Source: Neobacillus vireti
GTDB taxonomy: Bacteria; Bacillota; Bacilli; Bacillales; Cytobacillaceae
Direction of reading: 5' to 3'
Length of the DNA: 64,000 bases
NCBI RefSeq assembly: GCF_001026695.1
Contig: NZ_LDNB01000012.1
Coordinates: forward strand, 603,492 to 667,491
In this document: piece by piece, positions 8,631-16,775 of the stretch
Position numbering within the stretch: position 1 is the first letter of the stretch
Layout: every line of letters begins with the position of its first letter
Notes under the pieces: generated by a model
What the model was told of the DNA's origin: nothing
Seen by the model: the letters and a program-made list of their open reading frames with translations, nothing else
Database searches by the model: none
Made by a program: the position numbers and the translations under genes

Positions 8631-9754
8631 TAAAATGCCACCTCCAAGTCAATTAATTGACTGCTTAATGCCGATAAAATGCTGCTTCTTGTAATCAGTC
8701 CCGTTAACTGCTTTGCCTTGTTGACAACAGGAAGATACCCAATTTTGTGCTCATTCATTGTTGCTAAAACCGAAATTAAATTCGCATCCTGTGAAACGGA
8801 AAGCACATTTTGCTCCATAATCAACTCAATTGAAGTCGTTCGATCGAGCAATTGAATAGCTTTTAAGGTCACAAGACCCTTGAGGACATTATTTTTATCT
8901 GTCACCATTAAGCTGTCTACCTTATTGTCCTTCATAATCTCAATTGCCTGTAATACGGTACGCATTGGGGTGATTTTTACAGGTTGATGAATCATGATAT
9001 CCTCTGCCATCAATAATTCAGGATTGTTCCAAACCCTTCTTTTTCCAATAAAGTCTTCAACAAAATCATTAGCAGGGTTTTTAAGAATATTTTCAGGAGT
9101 GTCATACTGAAGAATATCTCCGTCTTTTAAAATACAAATTTTGTCTGCTATTTTAATAGCCTCATCCATATCATGGGTGACAAAGATGATGGTCTTGTTT
9201 AATTCCTTTTGCATTTGGAACAACTCATCTTGAAGTGAACTTCTAGTAACAGGGTCTAGTGCACTGAAGGGTTCATCCATTAGGATAATATCGGAGTTTG
9301 TAGAGAAAGCTCTTGCTACACCAATTCTTTGCTGCTGACCTCCGCTCAGTTCTTTTGGAAAACGATGTAAGAATTCCTTTGGGTCTAAACCGACTATTTC
9401 AAGCAATTCTTTTGTCTTTTTCTCAATTGAAGCCGGCTCTTCACCTTTAAGCTTTGGAATCAGCTCTAAATTTTCTTTAATCGACATATGTGGAAAAAGT
9501 CCAGTGTTTTGAATCACATATCCGATATTCCTCCGTAGTTCAATCGGATTCATTGTCGAGATATCCGTCCCATTCACATAAATTTTTCCTGATGTTGGTT
9601 GGATTAATTTATTAATCATTTTGAGTAAGGTGGTTTTCCCGCAGCCACTTGGTCCAATAAAAACCACCAACTGTCCAGCATCAATTTCCAATGAAAAAGG
9701 ATTAATGATGGTTTTGCTTCGATATTTCTTTACAATATTCTTAAACTCTATCAA
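8630..9754 (-). CDS. ABC transporter ATP-binding protein with tandem CBS domains (OpuCA-like)
   Basis: The 374-residue protein has Walker A GPSGCGKTTLL (about residues 33-43), signature LSGGQQQR, Walker B ILMDEPFSALD and the H-loop THDMDE. Two CBS domains follow at about 250-370 (MIHQPVKITPMRT and LSVSQDANLISVL). CBS domains in OpuA/OpuC ATPases sense ionic strength or bind c-di-AMP, so this subunit may be gated directly as well as transcriptionally. The start is TTG 9754, eight bases after AGGAGG. It is the first gene of a two-gene unit with the fused permease. Confidence 0.92.
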   Translation of the reverse strand: MIEFKNIVKKYRSKTIINPFSLEIDAGQLVVFIGPSGCGKTTLLKMINKLIQPTSGKIYVNGTDISTMNPIELRRNIGYVIQNTGLFPHMSIKENLELIPKLKGEEPASIEKKTKELLEIVGLDPKEFLHRFPKELSGGQQQRIGVARAFSTNSDIILMDEPFSALDPVTRSSLQDELFQMQKELNKTIIFVTHDMDEAIKIADKICILKDGDILQYDTPENILKNPANDFVEDFIGKRRVWNNPELLMAEDIMIHQPVKITPMRTVLQAIEIMKDNKVDSLMVTDKNNVLKGLVTLKAIQLLDRTTSIELIMEQNVLSVSQDANLISVLATMNEHKIGYLPVVNKAKQLTGLITRSSILSALSSQLIDLEVAF

Positions 9755-9783
9755 ATTACATTCCTCCTAAAATAAAAATGTAC

Positions 9784-9836
9784 GTTCGCTAATGCAACAA
9801 CCTGATGATAACATATAAGTTGTTGGTTTGTCGAAC
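9784..9836 (-). promoter_or_regulatory. Nested 53-bp dyad upstream of the ABC operon
   Basis: GTTCG-N6-CAACAA on the left mirrors TTGTTG-N6-CGAAC on the right, with 19 bases in between, giving two nested inverted repeats with the same internal spacing. It overlaps the likely promoter (TTCGAC and a TATGTTAT-like -10 on the minus strand). It is a candidate bipartite operator for the neighbouring BusR-like regulator. The symmetry is seen directly; the link is inference. Confidence 0.5.
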
Positions 9837-10025
9837 CCATTTCAATTTGATTCACCCTTTTTTCCAAATTATATGTTTTCCGGTACAATAGATAAAAGCA
9901 ATAAACGGAAAGTATGAAGAAAATAAAATAAAAATTTTCTAAGTCTCAGAGTGTTAATTTGCGATAGATTCAACAAAAATGTTAAAATAAGGGATGAAGA
10001 AATTTATTAAAGAGGGGAATTTATT

Positions 10026-10709
10026 TTGAGCTTTGTTCGCGAAAAATTAAGTACGAAGTTTTTCCTATTCCTCGTGATAGCTTTTTTATTGATTCACGTA
10101 CCGCTTCTCGGAAATTATGCTAAGGTCATTAATACTCTTATTCATGAATCAGGTCATGCTTTGATCGCCTTACTTGGCGGTAATGTAGAAAGGATTTCTT
10201 TATTTATGAATTCGGAAGGGGCAACATATAGTAATCAGTCTACCTGGATTGGCAGCTTCTTTACGAGTATTGCCGGCTATACCTTTGCCTCATTTATGGC
10301 GTTCCTATCTTTCTTACTGATAGGAAAGAAAAAGCAAACTCTTTTAATTGATATTTTGCTAGTTTTTATTTTTCTCAACCTTATTTTTTGGGTTCGGAAC
10401 CCATATGGGATCTTTTGGTTATGCTCATTCGCTGTTGCCTTCCTCTTCTTACTAATCAAAGGGAGCCAGGCTGTACGGGATCATTTGTTACTTCTTATTG
10501 CTTCTATTCTATTAGTGGATTCAATTCAAAGTGCCTATGAAATCTTATATTTAAGCGTTATTCAGCCGTACGGGGCGGGGGATGCTGCTAACCTTGCCCA
10601 GTTAACAGTTATTTTTCCGGCACCGGTCTGGGGGATGTTTTTCTTTCTTCAATCCTTGTGGTTTTGTTATTTCGCGCTAAAAAGAGGGTATTATAAATTA
10701 AGAAGTTAA
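10026..10709 (+). CDS. M50-family (site-2-protease-like) membrane metallopeptidase
   Basis: The 227-residue protein with about six membrane segments contains a HESGH zinc motif (LIHESGHALIALLGG) in its second hydrophobic region, typical of peptidase M50B-like proteins. The second family motif is not obvious, so the substrate and even the activity are uncertain. The TTG start is preceded by AGAGGGGA. It is monocistronic, with a terminator directly after the stop. Confidence 0.72.
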   Translation: MSFVREKLSTKFFLFLVIAFLLIHVPLLGNYAKVINTLIHESGHALIALLGGNVERISLFMNSEGATYSNQSTWIGSFFTSIAGYTFASFMAFLSFLLIGKKKQTLLIDILLVFIFLNLIFWVRNPYGIFWLCSFAVAFLFLLIKGSQAVRDHLLLLIASILLVDSIQSAYEILYLSVIQPYGAGDAANLAQLTVIFPAPVWGMFFFLQSLWFCYFALKRGYYKLRS

Positions 10710-10747
10710 AAGACTCCAGTGACTGAGCAAGAAGCTGGAGTCTTTTC
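10708..10747 (+). terminator. Terminator after the M50 gene
   Basis: AAAAGACTCCAG pairs with CTGGAGTCTTTT, and a short T-rich tail follows. Confidence 0.85.
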
Positions 10748-10749
10748 TT

Positions 10750-10844
10750 GGCCGATAGGAAAGTAAAACTTTCCTATCAGGCATAAGGGCAACTACGCCT
10801 CTGTCTTCGCCCTTCGGTCTCGCCAATCGGCGAGTTTTCTTTAG
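10750..10844 (+). repeat. Dispersed structured repeat, copy 1
   Basis: This ~95-base element has a palindromic head (ATAGGAAAGT, AAA, ACTTTCCTAT), a conserved core CATAAGGGCAACTACGCCTC, a variable middle and a tail hairpin CTCGCC-AATC-GGCGAG followed by TTTTCTTTA. A second copy lies at 45645-45738 in the opposite orientation. No open reading frame fits it. The rest of the gap to 11035 holds only AT-rich sequence and presumably the promoter of the next unit. Confidence 0.8.
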
Positions 10845-11034
10845 CGTTTAGCATATTGGCGACTTTTCTGACTAGATATGGTAATATAATACTAAGATTT
10901 TCCTTTCCTAAAAGGATAGGATAACTTTTCATTTTCGTATAGGGATACTATGGTTTTACTCTTTTTATTAGGGGAAACCAAGGATTTTCTATACAAAATG
11001 GAAGGTTCATTTTTTTATTAAGGAGGAATTTATT

Positions 11035-11103
11035 ATGAAAAACTTTATGAAGTTCTGCAGGAAATTTGACCCTAGCTTGGAGGCAATTTATTATGAACCA
11101 TAG
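11035..11103 (+). CDS. Possible 22-residue leader peptide overlapping the Gre-like gene
   Basis: A perfect AAGGAGG site sits seven to eight bases before this ATG, stronger than the site of the gene it overlaps. The reading frame runs 22 codons (MKNFMKFCRKFDPSLEAIYY and two more residues) and stops 10 bases inside the next gene, in another frame. The layout suggests translational coupling or a leader peptide. No homolog is recognised. Confidence 0.4.
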   Translation: MKNFMKFCRKFDPSLEAIYYEP

Positions 11104-11557
11104 TAAACCCACCAAAGACTTTTTCAGCCAGCAGGTTGTATTTATTGAGGAGAATATACAGGAATTAACCACTCTTTATTTTTCATCAACCCCTGTCCAA
11201 GAGAGAATGAAGCATTTCTTTAGCTTGTACGTCTTAGAGGTTGATGATTTACTAAAGCAAAATCGTAATAGCAATTTCATCTCTTCAATTCCTAAAGTTT
11301 TTATCGGAACAAAAGTAACTGTCCTTTACAACGATGACAATGAGACGGAAGATTATACAATCTGTTTTCCAGAACAGTCAGAACCCGATCAAGGTCATAT
11401 TTCCTTTTTATCACCTGTCGGCAGACAGCTGCTCCTAAAAAATCTTGGTGAACAGCTATCTCTGAAGATTCCTACAGGCGAAATTCCTGTTACTATCAGG
11501 GAAATAACATATGCTGGGGAGTTGTTTGAAGTGAAAGAGAGATTAAAAGAAGCATGA
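11093..11557 (+). CDS. GreA/GreB C-terminal-domain protein
   Basis: The 154-residue protein has a helical N-terminal half (residues 1-75) without the usual Gre coiled-coil length. Its C-terminal half resembles the GreA/GreB C-terminal (FKBP-like) domain that docks on RNA polymerase (HISFLSPVGRQLLLKNLGEQ, then IPVTIREITY). It could act as a secondary-channel or polymerase-associated factor, but the N-terminus differs from true cleavage factors. ATG 11093 is chosen because TTGGAGG precedes it; the TTG at 11066 lacks a site. A short overlapping frame lies just upstream. Confidence 0.75.
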   Translation: MNHSKPTKDFFSQQVVFIEENIQELTTLYFSSTPVQERMKHFFSLYVLEVDDLLKQNRNSNFISSIPKVFIGTKVTVLYNDDNETEDYTICFPEQSEPDQGHISFLSPVGRQLLLKNLGEQLSLKIPTGEIPVTIREITYAGELFEVKERLKEA

Positions 11558-11565
11558 CAATGACA

Positions 11566-11612
11566 GAAAAAACATGTCCGAACGAAGGAAATCTGTTTGG
11601 ACATGTTTTTTT
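11566..11612 (+). terminator. Terminator after the Gre-like gene
   Basis: AAAAAACATGTCCGAAC pairs with GTTTGGACATGTTTTTT. Confidence 0.9.
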
Positions 11613-11629
11613 GCCCGGTTAATTTTGAA

Positions 11630-12151
11630 TTAAAAGCCAAATAGAGAACTAACGATATTTTTCTTTTTTCTTTTTACTTTGCTATCATTTAATACAAGTG
11701 GTTTGTCTAATTGTGGGGGTGTGTTCATTTCCTTTATTTGAATTTGAAGCCGTTCAAGCTCCAGTGCTAATAGGGTTACATGATTTTGTAAATCATCTAT
11801 TTCTCGGCGATGCTGGAGGATTTGGTAGGATGTAACGGAATCGGCCTTGGAATTTAACGATATTTCTAATTCGCTGACCTTCGTTACCAATCTTTCCATG
11901 GCTGTTTCCTTTTCGCCTAGTTTAACCGCCCCTTTTCTAACGCGTTTTTTTTCAATCACTGGGGAAAGATCCTGAAGTAATCTTCCATTTTGAAGCTGTT
12001 CATGAATCGTTTTTAATAGCTCAATATCTTCACTATTAAAATGATAATGTCCCCGCTCATTTCTTTCCATTGGCAGCTCCATCAGTTTAACCCAGCGTTG
12101 GATGGTGCTCGCAGACACCCCTAATAATTTCGCCACTTCACTTGTATTCAT
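11630..12151 (-). CDS. racA: Chromosome-anchoring protein RacA
   Basis: RacA tethers the chromosome origin region to the cell pole through DivIVA during sporulation. The 173-residue protein opens with a MerR-type helix-turn-helix (MNTSEVAKLLGVSASTIQRW, then MERNERGHYHFNSEDIELL) and continues into a coiled coil (about residues 85-150). It ends in a basic tail (KVKRKKKNIVSSLFGF). Order, length and the N-terminal sequence agree with B. subtilis RacA (184 residues). The start overlaps the upstream gene by 14 bases, so the two are co-transcribed. Confidence 0.85.
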   Translation of the reverse strand: MNTSEVAKLLGVSASTIQRWVKLMELPMERNERGHYHFNSEDIELLKTIHEQLQNGRLLQDLSPVIEKKRVRKGAVKLGEKETAMERLVTKVSELEISLNSKADSVTSYQILQHRREIDDLQNHVTLLALELERLQIQIKEMNTPPQLDKPLVLNDSKVKRKKKNIVSSLFGF

Positions 12152-13037
12152 GTGAGTTCCCCCTTAAAGACCAGAATTTCCACCATTTCCTCTCTTTGGC
12201 TGCGGCGACATCTCTAAAGCTTCCTAACATTTGCTGGAAAGCTCGTTCCCTTTGTGTAATTTCAAGCCGATATTGATTACGCTCTTCAACAAAGAATTCA
12301 CGGTCAGTTGAAATAGCCTCAGTTAGACTTGAAATTTCGTTATTTGTTGTATCTGCATAATGAGATAACTCTTCAGAGGCTTCAGACAGCTTCCTAGAAA
12401 GGGTATGAATCTCTTCGGAAGTCTCAATTGAAATATTAGCAATGCTGTTACTAAGGTATTGCAAAGAGTCAGCGGTCAACTCCAAAGATTTTTCAAATGT
12501 TTCGGTTAACTCCCCGATATCAGCTTGTGTGTTGGCTGTTGATTTGTAAATGGAATCTGACAGTGATTTCACCGTAATTAAGGTGCCTTTTGATATTTCT
12601 TTTTTCAGTTCGTCTACTACCTCTTTACGAATAACATTACGAATTTCATCCTTAACCTCATTTAAGAAATTTTTCTTGTACATTTCCATTGCCTCAAAAA
12701 ATAGGTCAGCATTATTTGGTGCTGTTTCATCAACAGCGATTGGAGAAACCTTTTCAGCAATGATTTCTAGCGAAACTTCCGCTGGTTTTATGCTATTTTC
12801 ACCCTCAGCCTTTTGTCCATTTTTCATTAATTTTCGTATCTGATCTTTACTTAACTTCTTGGTGGTCATTTGTTTTAGTTCTACAAGTTGGTCAATCAAC
12901 AAATCTGAATAGATTCTTGCACCTTGTTTAGATCGGGGAATTTCTAACGTTTCATCAAAGTCTTTTTCCCATTGACGTAACGTCCCTGGTGCAATATTTA
13001 TTTTTCTAGAAACTTCTTTTAAGGTATAGGTTTTCAT
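12138..13037 (-). CDS. MerR-type HTH protein with long coiled coil (DUF3967-like)
   Basis: The 299-residue protein has an N-terminal MerR-like helix-turn-helix (KTYTLKEVSRKINIAPGTLR; residues 1-70), a heptad-rich coiled coil from about 120 to 270, and a basic, tryptophan-rich C-terminus (KERKWWKFWS). It resembles DUF3967 proteins, found mostly on plasmids and in phage-like contexts. I chose the second ATG (13037) because GAGAGGA sits nine bases ahead. It overlaps racA by 14 bases. The same HTH-plus-coil design suggests a DNA-binding, structure-organising partner of RacA; that is inference. Confidence 0.75.
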   Translation of the reverse strand: MKTYTLKEVSRKINIAPGTLRQWEKDFDETLEIPRSKQGARIYSDLLIDQLVELKQMTTKKLSKDQIRKLMKNGQKAEGENSIKPAEVSLEIIAEKVSPIAVDETAPNNADLFFEAMEMYKKNFLNEVKDEIRNVIRKEVVDELKKEISKGTLITVKSLSDSIYKSTANTQADIGELTETFEKSLELTADSLQYLSNSIANISIETSEEIHTLSRKLSEASEELSHYADTTNNEISSLTEAISTDREFFVEERNQYRLEITQRERAFQQMLGSFRDVAAAKERKWWKFWSLRGNSHEYK

Positions 13038-13220
13038 TAAATACATTCCTCTCTATTGAATCTAGGAAATAATTTTCTTTGTGATAGTTATTCACCAACT
13101 GGTATCCCATTTTCCTGCCTATTGACAAAAGCTATCAAAACAAGACTGAAATCACGAAATAACAACATTTTCTTGCAAATTGAGCAATATTAACTTCAGG
13201 AAAAAAAGTTAAAAAAACAT

Positions 13221-13249
13221 TTGACAAACCGACGGTCGGTTTGTAATAT
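13221..13249 (+). promoter_or_regulatory. Sigma-A promoter with TetR-type operator in its spacer
   Basis: TTGACA (13221-13226) and TATAAT-like TAATAT (13244-13249) are separated by exactly 17 bases, and those bases are the palindrome AACCGACGGTCGGTTTG. A bound repressor would cover the promoter fully. The tetR gene lies in the same unit and a near-identical site sits at 14611-14623. Confidence 0.8.
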
Positions 13250-13291
13250 TAATTTAGAACATATTGAAGGTGATAAGGGGAGGAAACAAAG

Positions 13292-13936
13292 GTGAATGTT
13301 AATTCAAAAAAGAAATTGATTCAAACGATTGTGTTAAGTCTTGTGATTAATGGTGCCATTCCTGTTGTTGTTTATAATCTGCTTTTAAACTATTATTCAA
13401 GTTTTGTCTCGCTGCTAATTGCAACCTTGATTCCGTTGGGGGATAACCTGTATCATATTGTGAGGTATAAAAAGGCAGATGCGTTTGGTTTGTTTATGCT
13501 AACGGGGTTTGTATTAAGTTTACTGGCATTTGTGCTCGGTGGGAACGAAAGGCTCATTTTATTAAGGGAATCAATGGTAACCGGATTATTAGGCCTAATC
13601 TTTATCGCCTCCTTGTTCTTTGCAAAGCCACTGATTTATCACTTCGCAATCAGATTTAGTGCCCAGGATCAGTCAGAAAAGAAGGGGCAATTTGCAAAGA
13701 ATTGGGAGCTGCCATATTTTCGTTTTGTCTTGCGATTCATGACCGCTATTTGGGGCATTGCGCTTTTGGGTGAGGCTATAGTAAAAATCATTCTTGTCTA
13801 TGAACTTTCCATATCAGCCTTTTTAGCTATTTCACAATTAATTTTTTACGGTGTCATTGGTGCGGCGATTTTAATTACAATGGTGTATCGAAGGTATGCA
13901 AAAACACGATTAGACTTATTAACCAATGGTCGTTAA
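13292..13936 (+). CDS. VC0807-family membrane protein
   Basis: The 214-residue protein has about six membrane segments. It resembles the VC0807 family of small integral membrane proteins often found next to TetR regulators (GDNLYHIVRYKKADAFGL region between segments 2 and 3). The GTG start follows GGGGAGG. It is transcribed from a TetR-operator promoter and followed 34 bases later by the tetR gene, so it is probably an inducible envelope protein. The function is unknown. Confidence 0.7.
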   Translation: MNVNSKKKLIQTIVLSLVINGAIPVVVYNLLLNYYSSFVSLLIATLIPLGDNLYHIVRYKKADAFGLFMLTGFVLSLLAFVLGGNERLILLRESMVTGLLGLIFIASLFFAKPLIYHFAIRFSAQDQSEKKGQFAKNWELPYFRFVLRFMTAIWGIALLGEAIVKIILVYELSISAFLAISQLIFYGVIGAAILITMVYRRYAKTRLDLLTNGR

Positions 13937-13970
13937 CACAACTCGATGAACAAATAAGGAAGGTAGAAAA

Positions 13971-14567
13971 ATGACTAATTCAATCTATAATAATCCAAGC
14001 TTTCAACATATTCTTTCTACAACTGAAGAAATCATTTTAGAAAAAGGCTGCCGAAGTACAACTCTGAAGGATATCATTGAAAGGTCGGGATTGTCTAAGG
14101 GGGCCATCTATCATTACGTTGACAGTAAAGATGAATTGTTTGGGCTTATCTTACAATCAAAAATTGAAGAAATGAATGAAAAGTTTCATAGCACCATCAC
14201 TCGTTCAATTAAGGAAGAAAGCCCTAATCAAGGACGATTCGGCGTTGTCAGCCAATTTTTTCATTCGCGGCAAAATAGCAATGATATCGGAAATTTAATT
14301 TTTATTTATTTGCTAAGTCAGGATAATGAAAAGGTCAAAAAAATTCTTAATGATATTTTCAGATACAGCAAAGAAACAGGTACTCATTGGATTAAAATGG
14401 GGCAAGCGAATGGAGTGATTCCGAAAACCATTGATGCTGTAAAAATGGCAACATTAATGATGACCTTTTCATATGGACTGCGGGTCACACAAATATTAGC
14501 GACTGAAGAAGAGGATACAGTGGAAGCAAGTGATGTATTTAAAGTGATTATCAAGACGTTGACGTAA
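13971..14567 (+). CDS. TetR/AcrR-family transcriptional regulator
   Basis: The 198-residue protein has an N-terminal TetR helix-turn-helix (TTLKDIIERSGLSKGAIYHY, residues about 25-50) and an all-helical ligand domain. The flanking palindromes ACCGACNGTCGGT (13228-13242 region and 14611-14623) are the likely operators, which makes it autoregulatory and controller of the gene before it and the two after it. The ligand is unknown. Confidence 0.88.
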   Translation: MTNSIYNNPSFQHILSTTEEIILEKGCRSTTLKDIIERSGLSKGAIYHYVDSKDELFGLILQSKIEEMNEKFHSTITRSIKEESPNQGRFGVVSQFFHSRQNSNDIGNLIFIYLLSQDNEKVKKILNDIFRYSKETGTHWIKMGQANGVIPKTIDAVKMATLMMTFSYGLRVTQILATEEEDTVEASDVFKVIIKTLT

Positions 14568-14610
14568 CGATTATTGCCCCTTTAATAAGGGGATTTAGAA
14601 CACAGAGCAT

Positions 14611-14623
14611 ACCGACAGTCGGT
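14611..14623 (+). promoter_or_regulatory. Second TetR-type operator
   Basis: ACCGACAGTCGGT matches the first operator except at the centre. It lies between tetR and the acetyltransferase. A short stem CCCCTT-TAAT-AAGGGG (14577-14592) comes just before it and may attenuate read-through. Confidence 0.65.
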
Positions 14624-14646
14624 TTGTTCGCGATGAGGTGAAAGGG

Positions 14647-15150
14647 ATGGAGATTCACACTATTGGAATTAAAGAATTAAAAGAGGTAAGTCAATTTTAT
14701 GCTGAGATTACGGCTGATTTAAGGAAAAAGGGGGTTAATCAGTGGGATCGGTTTTACCCCAATCGATTTGTTATAAAAGCAGACATAAAAAATGGGAATC
14801 TTTTTGGGATACAAGCAGACAAAAAAGTAGTTGGAGCGGTGGCCCTTAATACGAATGAAAGCAAAAAGTACCGGGATCTTTTATGGGAGGACGTAAATGG
14901 CAGCCCATTAATTATCCATCGTTTAGCGGTCCACCCGCGATACCAAGGGAAAGGTTTTGGGAAAAAGCTGCTCCAATTTGCAGAAAATTATTCTTTGACA
15001 AATGGTCATACAAGTATTCGACTTGATGTGTTTAGTGATAATCCCGGGGCTTTAACCATGTATGAACGGGCAGGGTTTCAAGAAAGAGGAATAATTAGAT
15101 TTCCATTTCGTAAAGTACCATATAAATGTTTTGAAAAAATTTTAGGATAG
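14647..15150 (+). CDS. GNAT-family N-acetyltransferase
   Basis: The 167-residue GNAT protein has motif A RLAVHPRYQGKGFGKKLLQ (acetyl-CoA binding, Q/RxxGxG/A form) and the C-terminal DVFSDNPGALTMYERAGF. The start is ATG 14647, six bases after GAGGTG; a GTG at 14638 overlaps that site and is rejected. It sits after a TetR operator and six to twelve bases before the next gene. The substrate cannot be read from sequence. Confidence 0.85.
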   Translation: MEIHTIGIKELKEVSQFYAEITADLRKKGVNQWDRFYPNRFVIKADIKNGNLFGIQADKKVVGAVALNTNESKKYRDLLWEDVNGSPLIIHRLAVHPRYQGKGFGKKLLQFAENYSLTNGHTSIRLDVFSDNPGALTMYERAGFQERGIIRFPFRKVPYKCFEKILG

Positions 15151-15162
15151 GGAGAAATGAAC

Positions 15163-15822
15163 ATGCAGACTAAACAAAGAAAACTGACAATCGGGGTTTT
15201 ATATTTTACGATTGCCTTATTTACAATCTATATCTTTATTATGTTTCTATTGAATGGAGTAGAATGGGCACCAATGGTTAAAGGGAAGATGAAAAATCCA
15301 GACTTTTCATTGGCAACGTGGAAGTTGTTTTTTTACCCGCATATTTTTTTGGGTACAATTGCTCTTGCCATTGGACCCTTTCAATTGACGAAGATTAGCC
15401 GAAGGAAACCTAAGCTGCATAAAATGTTAGGGAAAATTTATGCAGTGGCGATTTTTATAAATATTCTGGTCGTACCTTATATTTCTCTTTCTGCAACAGG
15501 TGGGAGGGGAACAATGATTGCCTTTCTTATCCTAAATGCGCTTTGGCTGTGGACGACTGCCATGGGAGTAATCAAAGCAACTCAGCGCAAAATCAGCGCA
15601 CATAAAGAGTGGATTCTTCGTAGTTATGCAATTACCTGGGTTTTCGTTACGTTTCGGATTTTCGTCATTCCCTTTTCATTATTCTTAGACAGTTCCCTTG
15701 CATTTCCGATCGCCGTTTACCTGGGTATCGCCATGAACCTCTTATTTGTTGAATGGCGGAAGCGGAAAAATAAGAAACTTACGACAGGGCGAAAAATCGC
15801 ATCGCCAAATCCCGTCATATAA
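15163..15822 (+). CDS. DUF2306 membrane protein
   Basis: The 219-residue protein has about six membrane segments and matches the DUF2306 pattern: FFYPHIFLGTIALAIGPFQL, then KPKLHKMLGKIY, then HKEWILRSYA. The recurring His residues near membrane ends suggest metal or haem contact, but no function is established. ATG 15163 is preferred over 15157 because it leaves eight bases after GGGAG. It is probably the last gene of the TetR-controlled unit. Confidence 0.72.
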   Translation: MQTKQRKLTIGVLYFTIALFTIYIFIMFLLNGVEWAPMVKGKMKNPDFSLATWKLFFYPHIFLGTIALAIGPFQLTKISRRKPKLHKMLGKIYAVAIFINILVVPYISLSATGGRGTMIAFLILNALWLWTTAMGVIKATQRKISAHKEWILRSYAITWVFVTFRIFVIPFSLFLDSSLAFPIAVYLGIAMNLLFVEWRKRKNKKLTTGRKIASPNPVI

Positions 15823-15912
15823 ATGAAGTTTTTTAGAAAATAGTAATAGTTGATATCTTTTTCAGGAAGAATAAGAAGAAAAACATATTAATGGCATAAA
15901 GTGAGGCATGCG

Positions 15913-16653
15913 ATGAAAAGGCTATTACTTCTATTCTTTTGTATTCACTTCTTAAGCCTTCCTGAAAAAGTATCAGCTGCGGACCCAGTTCCCATTTTGA
16001 TTTATCACTCGATTGACGAATACAATGGCCATGGCTCTAAAGAGCTCTTTGTAACTCCTGAAAATTTTGAAAAACAAATGACTTATTTACGGGACCATGG
16101 TTTTACATTATTAACCTTTGAACGCTGGCAAGAAAGGAAGAGAGTGCACAAACCGATTTTTCTTACCTTTGATGATGGCTACAAAAATAATCTAACAGTA
16201 TTCACTATTTTTCAAAAGCTGAAAATGGACCATTTTTCGCCAACAGGAACCTTTTTTATCATTTCTGATTTTATCGGCCGTACCAATCGCCTATCAAAAA
16301 AGGATTTAAAAATGCTGGCCCAATCAGGGGTCATTTCTGTCCAATCACATACGGCCACACATCCGGATTTAACAAAAGTGGATAATCTAGATTATGAACT
16401 TAAAAAATCGAAAGAAAAGATTGAAAAAATAACCGGAAAAGCGGTCGTAGCACTTTCTTACCCTTATGGAAGCTATAATAACCAGGTTGTATCTGAAACG
16501 AAAAAGCATTACCAATTTGGACTTACAACAACACCGGGTCCTTTTTCGGAAATAGGTACAAAAAATGAGCTTTATTTGCTGCCAAGATCATACATTAAGT
16601 ATTCAACATCACTTGCAGACTTTGTAAAACTAGTGGAAGGAAATAAAAATTGA
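15913..16653 (+). CDS. Secreted polysaccharide deacetylase
   Basis: The 246-residue protein has a signal peptide (MKRLLLLFFCIHFLSLPEKVSA) and a NodB-type domain of the CE4 family: TFDDGYK (metal Asp and catalytic Asp), HTATHPDL (metal His pair) and LSYPYGSYN. It would remove N-acetyl groups from peptidoglycan or another cell-surface glycan outside the cell. ATG 15913 is chosen because GAGG precedes it at good distance. It appears monocistronic. Confidence 0.87.
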   Translation: MKRLLLLFFCIHFLSLPEKVSAADPVPILIYHSIDEYNGHGSKELFVTPENFEKQMTYLRDHGFTLLTFERWQERKRVHKPIFLTFDDGYKNNLTVFTIFQKLKMDHFSPTGTFFIISDFIGRTNRLSKKDLKMLAQSGVISVQSHTATHPDLTKVDNLDYELKKSKEKIEKITGKAVVALSYPYGSYNNQVVSETKKHYQFGLTTTPGPFSEIGTKNELYLLPRSYIKYSTSLADFVKLVEGNKN

Positions 16654-16775
16654 TAACTTTTCCGTAAAAAGAAAGATATTGATAAACCAATGTAATCTGA
16701 ACGAAACTTCTATGTAAACAAACACCGTTATAATAGTGGAAACGTACTAAATCCTCGACTAGGGTGGGTGTTTAT

